Below the pieces are notes generated by a model. It had not been told where the DNA came from. It saw nothing but the letters and a program-made list of their open reading frames with translations, and ran no database searches. A DNA stretch of 64,000 bases from Isochrysis galbana. Its lineage: Eukaryota > Haptophyta > Isochrysidales > Isochrysidaceae. The first letter of the stretch is position 1. Each line of letters opens with the position of its first letter. Both the position numbers and the translations under genes were made by a program. Shown here one piece after another: positions 11,031 through 20,931 of this stretch. The DNA lies in assembly GCA_018136815.1 (NCBI GenBank), contig CM030932.1, positions 1,963,284 to 2,027,283 of the forward strand, written 5' to 3'.

Positions 11031-11130
11031 TGGGGCTGTTGGCGATCGGGAGAACATTTGTCCCCGATAGATCTCGGGGGACCCCGAGAGCTCCTGGGGG
11101 GCGTTGGCTCCTGGGGGGTAACATATGTTA
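11031..11130 (+). repeat. Short palindromic repeat cluster, related to 14870-15146
   Basis: Contains 'ggggctgttggcgatcggga', 'gagagctcctgggggg' and 'gcgttggctcctggg', ending in GGGGTAACA. The same order occurs at 15073-15148. The shared end suggests the edge of one repeat family. The preceding 'tatgggcctgtccacg' is itself duplicated in tandem at about 10967-11003. Confidence 0.65.
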
Positions 11131-11209
11131 CTCTTCTCATACTCACTGGGCCCAATACAGGTTGGGCCGAGAACAGAGTTCGACCATTTTTTGGAAAGAC
11201 TAATCTCCA

Positions 11210-11540
11210 CTCTACTCCATTATTCTCTCTCTCCCCCTCCTCCCTCTCCCCTCCCTCTCTCTCTCTCTCCCCCTCCCTCTCTCTCTGCCCTCCCTCTCTC
11301 TCTCTCTCCCTCTCTCTATCTCTCTCTCTCTCTCTCTCTCGAGAGAGAGAGAGGCACGCTCTCTCCATCTGCTCTCCCCTCTCCCCTGGCGTCTACATGT
11401 GAGAGAGAGACTCCTTCCACTACTCCACTCCACTCTACTCTCTCTCCCTCTCCTCCTCCTCCCTCTCTCCCTCTCTCTCTCTCTCTCTCCCTCTCTCCTA
11501 GAGTAGAGAGGGGGGGGAGAGAGAGAGAGAGACAGAGGGT
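11210..11540. repeat. CT/GA low-complexity block upstream of protease copy 2
   Basis: (CT)n with C-rich interruptions to 11340, (GA)n 11341-11354, then the same 'gctctctccatctgctctcc' and 'gagagactccttcc' spacers found upstream of copy 1 (about 4082 and 4125). It shows that the segmental duplication includes the microsatellite region. The 49-C run of copy 1 is absent. Confidence 0.85.
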
Positions 11541-11629
11541 GCCGTTGTTCGCTTTTTCCCCCCCACTTTCTGCCGCGAGAGGGCCGCTCCAACTCCCGTC
11601 GGCCCCGCCCCCTCCCCCACCCCCGGCCA

Positions 11630-13393
11630 ATGGCGGCGCTGCTCGCCACACCGCGTATCATCGGTGGAGCGCCGACCCTCCCGCTGGAGTACCCCTTCCT
11701 CCTCTCGCTCCACCGGTATGGCTCGCACACGTGTGGCGCCACACTTCTCTCCTCTCTCTTTGCGCTCACTGCCGCCCACTGCGTGACCGACGACGACGGC
11801 TCGGACCACGGGAAGACCAGCGCGAGCGCGAGCCTCTCGGTGCTCATCGGCGAGTCCAGGCTCGACTTCGACCCGTCCAATCCCTCGAGCGAGTGCTCAG
11901 GATTCGTCAGCGTTGAGGAGGTGATCCGCCACCCCAACTACAGCACGACGACGCTCGCCAACGATTTTGCGCTACTCAAGTTTGCGAAGCCGAGGCCGGA
12001 AGGCTGCATGCGCGGCGTTCCCGTGCTCGATGACGAGCCCACCGTCGCGTCTCCGGGCACACTGGCCGTCGTCGCCGGATGGGGCCGTACCTCGCCTGAC
12101 TCCGCGTCGACTCAAGTCTACCCGGTCCAGAGCTACTCTGTCACGGTGCCTGTGGTGAGCAGAGCCGACTGTTCCATGGCGTACGGCTACAACATGCCTG
12201 GCGTGATGATGTGTGCAGGAGTGATGGAGGGCGGCAAAGACGCGTGCCAGGGTGACTCCGGCGGCCCGCTCTTCATTCCGTCTGCCTCGCCATTTTGCGA
12301 GCCGTCCACGCTCATCGGCGTCGTCTCCTGGGGCAACGGATGTGCTGCGCCAGGCTTCCCGGGCGTCTACGCGCGAGTTTCCGCGATGCGTTCTTGGATT
12401 GTCGACCACATGGGCGAGACGTCGACGCGGCTGCCGTGCCCCCCCGCCCCGCCCCCGCTCCTCTCGCCCCCGCCGCAACCGCCCGGGTTGCCTGTTGTTG
12501 ATGCGTGTGCCTGCTCTTCAGATGGCGTCTCGGGCGGCGTGTCGACCGGCTCTGTTGGCTGTGCCAACTGGCGCGGCGACGAGACGTTCTATTGCTACGT
12601 GGTCGGCCCGTCTGTCTGCCCCCACGCCAATCCCTCCGCCGCGTTCCCGGGCGCCGGCGTCTCCTACTGCTCGCCCCCCGGCGAGGCTTGGGGTGAGTGC
12701 GAGTGCACCAACGACTACCTATCAAATGGCGTGCTCACTGACTCGCACATCGGCTGCGCCAATCCCGACAAGGATCCCAAGGGCGCGTGGTGTTACGTGA
12801 AGAATTCGACCAAGTGTGGCGACTTCACCGCAACTTCGGCGAGATATCCCGGGGCCGCGTGGGCTTATTGCCTGCTCGAGAGCCTCACAACCTGCAAGGA
12901 TGACGCAGCATATGCAGACTCCTTTGGTGGCTGCAACTCTTGGGATGGCTTCGCATGCACTACGGCAGAGCTCGACTACGCGGGCTGGACCGTCCCGATG
13001 CGTGAGTGGCTCGTCTACTCCTGCCCGCAGAGTTGCCCCGACGTGGTGCCAGAATGCTCCCCGCCCCCGCCGACACCACCACCTCCGTCTCAGCAGCCGC
13101 CCCTGTCTTCCCGCCTGCCTCCGCTGGTTCCGCCCCCCCTCCCCCCGCCGCTGCCAAGCCCCCCCCGCCGTTGCGCCCTACCCTGCCACAACCCCTGCCG
13201 CCCCCTTCCCCACCGTTTTCGCCGCCTTCAACGCCACCGTGGCCGCCACCGCCTCTGCTGCCACGCGGTGCATCGACGCCGCCGCCATCCTCGCCGCCCC
13301 CCCGCCCCCCCCCCTGCCACGCACCTGCATGTGAGTCACAAGCCCGTGTGTGTCTTCCCGTCAGTGAACTGTGAAATTGTCGAGTCGAGCTGA
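11630..13393 (+). CDS. Trypsin-like serine protease, duplicate lacking the membrane anchor
   Basis: Near-identical duplicate of the gene at 4473: same start, catalytic His50/Asp112/Ser210, same Cys-rich modules and ShK-like segment. Only a handful of substitutions are seen (for example Asn to Asp at residue 180). The stalk is shorter: after the Pro-rich start the sequence jumps to material matching 7340 onward in copy 1 ('gcatgtgagtcacaagccc'). About 1.1 kb encoding the rest of the stalk, the beta-rich domain, transmembrane helix and tail is therefore missing. The frame ends at TGA 13393 after unrelated residues. If expressed, the product would lack an anchor. Copies lie about 7.16 kb apart in direct orientation, with retroelement fragments between them. 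Confidence 0.75.
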   Translation: MAALLATPRIIGGAPTLPLEYPFLLSLHRYGSHTCGATLLSSLFALTAAHCVTDDDGSDHGKTSASASLSVLIGESRLDFDPSNPSSECSGFVSVEEVIRHPNYSTTTLANDFALLKFAKPRPEGCMRGVPVLDDEPTVASPGTLAVVAGWGRTSPDSASTQVYPVQSYSVTVPVVSRADCSMAYGYNMPGVMMCAGVMEGGKDACQGDSGGPLFIPSASPFCEPSTLIGVVSWGNGCAAPGFPGVYARVSAMRSWIVDHMGETSTRLPCPPAPPPLLSPPPQPPGLPVVDACACSSDGVSGGVSTGSVGCANWRGDETFYCYVVGPSVCPHANPSAAFPGAGVSYCSPPGEAWGECECTNDYLSNGVLTDSHIGCANPDKDPKGAWCYVKNSTKCGDFTATSARYPGAAWAYCLLESLTTCKDDAAYADSFGGCNSWDGFACTTAELDYAGWTVPMREWLVYSCPQSCPDVVPECSPPPPTPPPPSQQPPLSSRLPPLVPPPLPPPLPSPPRRCALPCHNPCRPLPHRFRRLQRHRGRHRLCCHAVHRRRRHPRRPPAPPPATHLHVSHKPVCVFPSVNCEIVESS

Positions 13394-13474
13394 GCCGGAG
13401 GGCTCTGAGCCACTCCGTCGCGAGTCGCGAGCGGCACCGGCGGCTAGCGCGGCGCTTTGGCACTCCTCCCCGCC

Positions 13475-13574
13475 NNNNNNNNNNNNNNNNNNNNNNNNNN
13501 NNNNNNNNNNNNNNNNNNNNNNNNNNNNNNNNNNNNNNNNNNNNNNNNNNNNNNNNNNNNNNNNNNNNNNNNNN
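13475..13574. other. Scaffold gap (100 N)
   Basis: Exactly 100 N, a conventional placeholder for a gap of unknown size. Sequence left of it ends in the 'cggcggctagcgcggcgc' repeat; sequence to the right is retroelement LTR. Confidence 0.99.
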
Positions 13575-13639
13575 GGGAGTCAGGGGAATGAAATTCTGGC
13601 ATTCATCCTGTTTCTAACGATAATTTACACCAGTCTCCC

Positions 13640-14230
13640 ATTCCTCCTTCCCCAAGTCCGCCGTCCGTCGCCTCCGGCCCTCTTCTCTTACCTTCTCTCG
13701 ATGTCATCAAAAGTTCCATGACCGTCTGTTGTCTTCTCTCGTCTATCGGTCATATCTCCCCAACGAGATCTGCCCTCGTTGTGTCGGCCTCCCCTCTATC
13801 GCATGTCTGCGCGTTGCTGAGTTGCCCTGGTGCCGACGCCTGGACGGACGGCCAGGTGTGGTTAGTTTTCGCCCCGTTTAGGTTAGTTTGTGTGGCTCGG
13901 TGTCCTCGAGCTTTTTGTGGCAACTTCATCGTGGCCCACCGTGTTCCCAAGCAAGTCCCCCCGAGTTCCCGAGTCTATACTTCGAGTCAACGAGTCAATA
14001 CAAGTCAAGCACGCGCCTGAGCCACCCCCAGTCGCCTGCCGCCACCTCTCACAAGCCTCCTTCCACCCTTCCGCGCCCTCCGTGCGTCGTACGTCGTGCG
14101 TCGATCACCATGCCCGTAGTCACCCCCGAGGAAAGCTTCATGAGCTCCCACCAAGAACCGCATTCCGCGCTAGCTGCCGGCGCGCCCTCGCAGGCAATCT
14201 CCAAGAGTGAGATCAGCCTTGCTCTGACAC
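13640..14230 (+). mobile_element. Truncated gypsy: LTR, leader and gag N-terminus
   Basis: 13690-13900 is related to the LTR-like sequence at 1465-1700. From about 13925 the sequence follows the leader of the complete element at 33097 onward, including the repeated 'cgagtc' motif and 'gagccacccccagtcgcctgcc'. A gag start at ATG 14110 reads MPVVTPEESFMSSHQEP against MPVVNPEESSMSSPQEP at 33291, and stays colinear to SEISLALT. Similarity ends abruptly at about 14229, and the frame then continues into unrelated Ser/Pro-rich sequence to 14658. Confidence 0.8.
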
Positions 14231-14860
14231 AACAGCACTCTCGCCGATACAGGAGCGGGCCCGTCAGTTGTCACCACCGCCTTGCTAGCCAACCTTCCGA
14301 CGGACGTCGACCGACTAACGGACGCCGCAGTGTCACCTCTCCACCCTACAGTCTCTCCTTCTCTCGCCAGCCCCTGCCATCACAGCGCTCCTCTCACTCA
14401 CCCTCGCCTCTCGCCGCTCGTTCGATGTCGCTCTCGCCGCCGTCCTTGCCCTCGCCCAAGCCCGCCTGCCCGCCTTCCTCTGCTGACGGGCTTCAGCCCG
14501 TCATCGTCTCCGATGTCGTCTCCTCAGCCGCGCCTGCCGCCGGCTTGCCACCTTCCTTATTGCCCTCAGGCCCTCTGGGCCATCCCAATTCGTCAGTGCG
14601 ATATGAAGAAGAAGAGAGGATTTCATGGGTGAGTTGCCTCCAGCGTTTTCTCCCATAAACACCCTTGTCTCCATACTCTCACCGACGAGAATTTCGTTGT
14701 AGTGTCGAAAAGTCGCAAGGCACCGCCATAAGAACGACCATAAGATTCATCGTAACAGCACCGTAAGATTGAGGTATGAACAGAGACAGAGCACGAGGTG
14801 ACTGCCAGCGACATGGGACCGTCACCCTGACAGCTTACGGGGGGGAATAGCGCCTGGGGG
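14231..14860 (+). other. Sequence downstream of truncated gag; no gene recognised
   Basis: The gag frame runs on as a Ser/Pro/Leu-rich reading frame to 14658 without recognisable domains; I treat it as read-out past the breakpoint. From 14660 to 14860 I see no coding potential. Confidence 0.4.
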
Positions 14861-14869
14861 CTCGAGGAC

Positions 14870-15148
14870 AGCCCCCCGATAGCTATCGGCGCCCGTCGTT
14901 TTCTCCCAATAGCTATTGGCGCCCGTCGTTTCCCCCCCAATAGCTATCGGGGGCCGCCTTTCGCCCCCGATAGCTGCTTGGGGGCCGACCTTAAAACGCG
15001 ATAGCTCCCCGGGGGACGTAAAATCTCCCAATAGCTCTCGGGGGATTTTCTCGGTCCCCCGGTAGCTCTCGGTGGGGCTGTTGGCGATCGGGAGAAAATT
15101 TCCCCCCGATGAGAGCTCCTGGGGGCGTTGGCTCCTGGGCGGGTAACA
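14870..15148. repeat. Array of about eight ~30-bp palindromic repeats
   Basis: Each unit carries an imperfect palindrome built on CCC(C/A)(G/A)ATAGCTATCGGGG, spaced 27-45 bases apart and joined by linkers such as 'cgcccgtcgtt'. Cores are near 14876, 14907, 14938, 14967, 14999, 15028, 15058 and 15106. The last two units match 11031-11130 in order and end in the same 'gcgttggctcctggg...GGGTAACA'. This looks like a subterminal repeat array of a DNA transposon or a short satellite; no transposase gene is seen nearby. Confidence 0.75.
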
Positions 15149-15631
15149 GATACCGGACGTCTAGTAAGCACTAGTAGGTGTAGGTGTGTAGCCCCTAATC
15201 TTCAGATGTTTTTTTCTCCTTCATGCCAAGACAATTTCTCAAATTCAGATTTGCCAATCATACTCAAGTGCTCACTTTCGTTTGGTTTCCCGCTAACGCT
15301 ACGCAATTTGGTCACAACCGTGCGGGGGCCATGTCCGCTGCATTCACAGGCAAGTAACGGTGCTCACGTTGCCCGTTGAGGGTCTGTATCATCAGCGAGC
15401 TATACTCGTTCAGGCTCAAAATTTCGACGTTCCTACATCACTCGCCGGTGATTTTATTTTTGGGCGGACATGGCCGGACGACGAGGATGGCCGTACGACG
15501 ATGATGGCCGGACGACGAGGAAAGCCGGCGCTTGTCATGCATATGTTGTTCACCGGCAAGGCAGTCGAAGTAGGGGCCGACATTGAGATGCGAGCACAGC
15601 CCAGACAGCCTCGTGCTTCAGTAAACCGCTC
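15149..15631 (+). other. Intergenic, 3' of ETFDH
   Basis: Contains a dispersed motif at about 15178-15214 ('gtaggtgtgtagcccc', then 'aatcttcagatg' and T-run), which recurs at 57587-57620 and, inverted and partial, near 23095-23115. A stretch of alternating 'gccggacgacga' repeats is at 15470-15520. No gene. Confidence 0.5.
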
Positions 15632-17618
15632 TCACATACCACTGTAAGCGGGCCCACCACCGCCCTCCGGCACAACCCAATCGATGTTTTGTGAGGGACA
15701 CTTAATGTCACATGTCTGAGCGAATTGGGGTGCACGGCGGGGCTGTGAGTAGTAGTTAGCACGAACATTTGCATGGCCAAGTTCTGCGAAACAGGCAGCT
15801 AGAGGTCCGCCTATGGGTTGTGTGACTTATTCCTAACTCGGTCAGCGCGAGCGGGGTCGCTCGGGGGGGGGGGCTTACCTTGCAATGAATGCAGTTTTGT
15901 GCATTGATCTGTAGTTTAGGCTTCTTGGTCGCCTCGTCCTCGATATACTCGTACACGCCGGCTGGGCAGAAGCGTTGCTCAGGACCATCGAACAGCGCGA
16001 GATTGCGCTCTACAGGCATATCATCCGACTTGAGTGTCAGGTGAGATGGCTGGTCGTGCTCATGGTTAGTGCCCGTGAGTGCGACGGATGACAAGAGGTC
16101 GAAGGAGACCTTGTGGTCCGGTTTTGGGTATTCTATGGGCATGGCCTCGGCCGCAGGCTGTAAGCGCTCGTGGTCGGATTTGCCGTGGGAAAGCGTGAAG
16201 GGCTCCTTGCCCTTGAGCAAGTACTGCAAAGTGCCTGTGTATGCAAACATGCCATACATGCCAAATGGCGTTGCATGTGCCATCGGCCGCACGTTCCGCA
16301 CTTCATGCAGCTCCTGCCACACCCATGAGGATTTGAGAGCCTTCTCATACGGAACCATATCAAGCGGTACAACTTCCTCCTTCTGCTCCTCTGGTAGAGC
16401 CTGCATTGCGTTGAAGGCCGCTTCTGCCGCGAGCATCCCTGACTTCATGGCGGTGTGTGTCCCCTTAATCTTGGGCACGTTCAAGAAGCCGGCAGCACAA
16501 CCAATGAGAGCCCCGCCGGGGAAACCGAGTTTTGGGATGGATTGCAGTCCGCCTTCGTTGAGGGCGCGGGCTCCATAGCTTAAGCGTTCTCCACCCTCAA
16601 ACGTGGGACGGACTGACGGGTGAGTCTTCCACCGCTGGAATTCTTGGAAGGGCGACAAGTATGGATTTGTGTAATCGAGCCCAACGACATACCCACACGA
16701 GACAAGTGAGTCTCCGGGTTCGTCAATGTGGTAGAGGAAGGATCCTCCCCAAGTCTTGTAGTCGACCGGCCATCCTGCTGTGTGCTCGACGGTTCCGGGC
16801 TTGTGCTTGGCGGGATCGATCCGCCAGAGCTCCTTCAAGCCGATGCCGTACGTCTGTGGCTCACACTCGGCATCGAGACCAAGCTTTTTCATGAGGACTT
16901 TGGTGAGCGAGCCACGACAGCCTTCGCCAAGCATCGTCACCTTGGCGTGAAGCTCCATGCCGCGCTCGAAGGTCGGCTTCGGAGAGCCATCCTTGGCGAC
17001 ACCCACATCGTTCGTGGCGACACCGCGGAGATTGCCCGCATCATCGTAGAGAAGCTCCACAGCCCCGTAGCCAGCAAAGACCTCCACGCCTAGCTCCTCT
17101 GCCTGCTCACCAAGCCAGGCAACCATGTTGCCTAAACGCACAATATAGTTGCCGTGATTGTCCACCGGGCTCTTGGGTAATACTGGCAACGGGATCCGGC
17201 CCGTCTCCGTCAACAGGCCCATCTTGTCCTCCTTGACTGGCGTGGCCCATGTGGCTCCCTCCATCTCGCGCCAGTCCGGCAGCAGCTCGTCGAGGGCGCG
17301 CGGCTCAAGTACGGCGCCAGAGAGCGTGTGCGCTCCGATCTGCGAGGCCTTCTCAAGCAGGGTTACTCTGTAGTCCACGCCCGCCTCGGCGCACAGCTGC
17401 TTGAGCCGGATGGCTGCAGCGAGGCCAGCAGGGCCGCCACCCACGATGAGCACATCCGTCTCATCGACCACACGCTCCATGTCGACGTGATCCCACCGTT
17501 TGTCGCTCGAGCGGTCAATCTTCGTGTAGTGCGTAGTGAGGATCGGCTGCGTGCCCATCCATCGCCGCGCCGAGCGCAAGCCGGTCGAGAGCATGGGCAG
17601 GCCACGGCGGAGCGCCAT
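15632..17618 (-). CDS. ETFDH: Electron transfer flavoprotein-ubiquinone oxidoreductase, two exons
   Basis: Inner-mitochondrial-membrane enzyme passing electrons from reduced ETF (beta-oxidation, amino-acid and choline catabolism) to ubiquinone, using FAD and one [4Fe-4S] cluster. Exon 1 is 17618-15879: ATG at 17618 gives an Arg/Ser-rich presequence ([20 protein letters not shown]); a Met at 17654 is also in frame. The FAD-binding [10 protein letters not shown] lies near residue 60, and [15 protein letters not shown] and [19 protein letters not shown] match the family. The exon ends at NCIHCK with donor GTAAGC. A 163-bp intron (15878-15716) follows. Exon 2, 15715-15632, starts [20 protein letters not shown] and ends at TGA, restoring the final cluster Cys. 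FCPAGVYE supplies the first cluster Cys. Most homologues have Asp where this one has the Cys after TCDIK. Length, about 608 residues, is normal. Confidence 0.95.
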
Positions 17619-17654
17619 CACCCTCGCCGTAGACGGGTCTCTCTCTCTCCTCAA

Positions 17655-18297
17655 GGCGCGCGCCCGGCGGGGGGGGGGGGGGCGTTAGTTAGAACTTAGA
17701 AAACTCCTACTTTAGACCATCTTGGCAGCTGATGGCTGGTATCCCTACTTTACTCACTACAGCTGGCCAGCTGGCCCCGACGACGACACCCGCTAGGACC
17801 CATGTGCACTCCTGTGGGTCAGAGGTTCTGGAGGCGAAAGGGGGTGGGCCGATGGGTCTGCTATCTGTTGTGTGTTGTGTGTGTATCGCGGTGGTGCCCA
17901 TGAGGCAACCACCGCAGCTTGGGCGAGGCAGAGCGCCATCGCCGATCGCATCGCCAATCGTATATCGCCGGATAAGATTCTTACTACATTCACGCGCACG
18001 CACATTCACACAAACGCGCGCAAAACTAATAGTAACAAAGTAAGAGCGCGCGGGGAAATTTCTGTGCCGCAAGAATGCCCCGCGCCCCGCGCGGACTCGA
18101 AACGGCCGCGAGGGAGAAGTGAGAAGCAGAGACCTCAGTATAAACATACAGAGGTTAGAATGAGCATCCACGATGCATGAGATGGATGTATCCATGATAG
18201 ATATGCATCTATGATGCACATATCATGGATGTATCCATGATACCCCCTCCTAAGCGGAGTACGGGTACGACGCTTACAACCAAACGTCGAAGAAGAT
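17655..18297. other. Intergenic with ATG-rich imperfect repeats
   Basis: A G-run sits at about 17668-17684 just upstream of ETFDH. At 18168-18245 there are repeated 'atggatgtatccatgata' and 'gatgcat' elements forming overlapping palindromes. No gene recognised. Confidence 0.5.
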
Positions 18298-18708
18298 TCA
18301 CATCTCGCAGAGAGTCGAAGAAGAGAAGGAATCAAGGAGTTGAAGAATCCGATGAAATTGGTTGCGCGGACATGGTTTCGTCAAAATGTCAGCAACCATC
18401 TGATGCCCTTTGACGTGCTTGAGCGTGAGGACCTGTTTAGCGACGAGGTCGCGCAAAAAGGCTCCTGCACGCAAGATATGCTTAGTCTTCTTGAAAGCCA
18501 CCGGATCAAAAGCCATGTCTACGGCGGACTTGGAATCCGAGTAAACGATCGAAGGGCCATTAAGAAGAATGCCGAGATCCGTGATGAGGTCCCGAATAAA
18601 GATGAGATCTTTGGCGGTAAGCATCGCGCCAAAATACTCAGCCTCGGCACTCGAGAGAGAAACGGATCGTTGCATCTTTGAGAACCATTGTATGGGGCAG
18701 CCGTAGAA
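18298..18708 (-). mobile_element. Ty1/copia RNase H domain fragment
   Basis: The minus frame carries the canonical copia RNase H segment: GCPIQWFSKMQRSVSLSSAEAEYF (written here in two parts: GCPIQWFSK, then SLSSAEAEYF), followed by the acidic VYSDSKSAVD and the C-terminal KHVKGHQMVADILTKP. This is the 3' end of pol. It is truncated upstream at about 18708, where a different dispersed repeat begins, and no LTR is evident downstream. Confidence 0.85.
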
Positions 18709-18905
18709 GAGGATGCAACTTGAGGTTCCCTTTTTTTAGCCCCCTGCATTGCCTTTTTCTACACCTTATACAATTTACCCCCCCCCCCAAAATGTGTCCC
18801 TATATTCAAACACCTATGAGTCCAATTGTTGCAGACGGGTCGCTGCTTGTCACGGGACGAGGGAGTCGGCCGCGCGGATTAATTTCGAAAAATAAAGAAG
18901 TCATC
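18709..18905 (+). repeat. Dispersed repeat, copy 1 (~200 bp)
   Basis: Direct-orientation match to 46747-46940: both begin 'gcaacttgaggttcc', pass through T- and C-runs and 'aaaatgtgtc', and share 'gtccaattgttgcagacgg', 'cgctgcttgtcacgggacga' and 'cggccgcgcgg'. It abuts the copia fragment here and a LINE fragment at the other site, as expected of a mobile non-autonomous element. Confidence 0.75.
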
Positions 18906-19085
18906 TTTATGTTTATCATTGTAATATTATCTACGCTATTTCTAGGCGGGAAGCATTGCGTGAAGCATTACTTTGGATGTCGTCAGCGGTTTTACCCGAA
19001 CCCCTACAAAGTCTTTCCGCATCTTGAGATGCTCGCAAACAACTTTGAACTCATTGAAAGAGAGTTTCTTGGCAGTGGCGCCCCC

Positions 19086-19440
19086 GCGGGGGGGGGGGGG
19101 GCGATGCACATCGCGCCGTGCGCATGCACGGCGTGCACAATGATTGCAAGTCATCACACGTGCTGCGCAACGAAACATCTCTTATATGGCTACTTTACGT
19201 GAATGTGGGCCTTAGGGGGAAAAGTTGGCATGCGCACGCACGGCGCCCCCGCGGGGGGGCCGATGCACATCGCGCCGTGCCCATGCACGGCGTGCACAAT
19301 GATTGCAAGTCATCACACGTGCTGCGCAACGAAACATCTCTTATATGGCTACTTTATACGTGAATGTGGGCCTTAGGGGAAAAAGTTGGCATGCGCACGC
19401 ACGGCGCCCCCGCGGGGGGGCCGATGCACAACGCGCCGTG
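19086..19440 (+). repeat. Tandem repeat, ~160-bp unit, 2.3 copies
   Basis: The motif gatgcaca(t/a)cgcgccgtg starts at 19103, 19262 and 19423. Between copies the sequence is nearly identical, including 'gtgctgcgcaacgaaacatc' and 'gtgaatgtgggccttaggg', with differences mainly in G-run length. The third unit breaks off and continues as 'cataattacaagtaatcaca', a degraded echo of the first units. Confidence 0.85.
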
Positions 19441-20099
19441 CCCATAATTACAAGTAATCACAATCGAAAAGCGCCGACACGGCGCCCTCCGGGGGGGGAC
19501 ACGCGTCACGGGAAAGCAGGGAATGTTACGCTTGTCTACATTTAATTTTAAAATAACGCTCTGTATACAACTGTGGACATTCGATCGCTCAATTCGACTC
19601 ATGTCCCACAATTGACGGAACGACACCTCCCCTCGCAGACCCCCGGCTCCCATTCTAACCCCCCACAAGTTAAAATGAGGGAAAACCCATTGAGGCGGAC
19701 CGACCTACGTCGGGCGACTCTCTATCCGGGAAAAAGCACCGGGGGGGGGGGGAGGAACCTCTCGTCAACAAAGAGGATCGGCCCTTACCAGCTCGCGCCG
19801 TGAGCAGTTCTCGAGAAATAAATGACTGCGAGTCGAGTAGCCTGTGCCACCTTCAGGATACTCTCCTCGATCTTGAGCCACTCCCTTCTCTCTCCCGCCT
19901 GTCGCCGGCCGCCCCCTACCCGTTTGCTAACGCAAACGGGGCCTGTTTCTAACCGCACTCCATCGGGGGGGGTGCAAATCCCCCCCTCTCCCTCGCTCCA
20001 TTCTCTTCCGCCCCGGTCCCTGCGGCGCGTCGCCATGCGGCGCGCCACGGCCTGCTCTCAGAGGTCCTTCAGGGGCGCCCAGAGGGCCAGCAGGGGCAG
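19441..20099. other. Intergenic; no gene recognised
   Basis: G-runs at 19489-19498 and 19741-19752 and a short palindrome 'cgtttgctaacgcaaacg' at 19921-19938. No coding potential that I can support. Confidence 0.4.
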
Positions 20100-20440
20100 C
20101 TCAGGGGGCAGTGGAGGCTGGGGCTCAGCCCCTGGCCCCCCCTGCCTCTCCCTCGCTCGCCTCGCTGGCCTTGGGCGCCGCCCTGAGTCCCCTGTCTGCC
20201 TGGCGACCAGGGATGGGGGGGGGAGTCAGTACGAGAGCTGGCCCATGCGGGCCTGGGAGTGCGGCTCGCGGCCCGCGCCCACTAGGGGTCTGGGCCAGAA
20301 TGATGATTGCCCAGCCCTTGCCAGAGGGCAGGGGCTGAGGTTGAATGTACGGGCCCACCCCGGGGGGTGTCCGCGATGGAGAGAGGGGGGCGCGAGGCCC
20401 CCATTGACCCCCACTTATAAAAGTAGGTTGGGCGCATTTG
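20100..20440 (+). repeat. Dispersed ~0.9-kb family, partial copy A
   Basis: Shares ordered blocks with 28905-29480, notably 'ctgcctctccctcgct', 'gtcagtacga', 'gggctgagg', 'gggggtgtc(c/t)gcgatggag' and 'gaggcccccattgacccc(c/t)ac'. Part of the same family, inverted, is the element inserted at 47570-48449. It appears non-autonomous, with no conserved ORF. Confidence 0.65.
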
Positions 20441-20931
20441 TAAAAAAAACTCTCTTCTCCGCGCTCTCTCTGCTCCCCTGCGGCACGCGCGATGGCGCCT
20501 GAATCTTCAGATTTTAATGTTGGGAGTGTGCCTCTTGACTCTTGACGTGCGCCCACTGGGGGGCTGGCCCCCCTTTCCCTTCCTTGTTGTCGTTTTCCCA
20601 CCCTATGGTCTCCTTAATCTATCCCTTCGTACAACGTTTAGTTGGCGTCTCCGCTCGTGCGCCCTCTGGTGCTGATGTCCGCCTCTCCCCGATGGCTGAG
20701 GCGGGTCCTACAGTCTCAGCCGCCTCCTCGTGTGCTCTCGTCCCCAGTGAACCACCCGTCCCCATGCCTCGTTCGTTTCCACAGATCATGTTAGAACTCC
20801 TCACTTGTCACTTGCACTCACCGCCTCAACCTCAGCCTGGCATGGCTCACGCCTGCCAGTCACAGGTCCCATACTTGCATTCGCTTACGTCACAGCTGTG
20901 GTTCTAAGTGCTCAAAAGGCGGGTGCTACTG

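Noticed and set aside
14870..15148. CRISPR-like array
   Set aside because: Repeats are palindromic but of uneven spacing and diverged sequence, spacers are not unique, there are no cas genes, and the DNA is eukaryotic.
19086..19440. CRISPR-like or coding repeat
   Set aside because: Unit length of 160 bp and continuous similarity through the unit make it an ordinary tandem repeat; frames are short.
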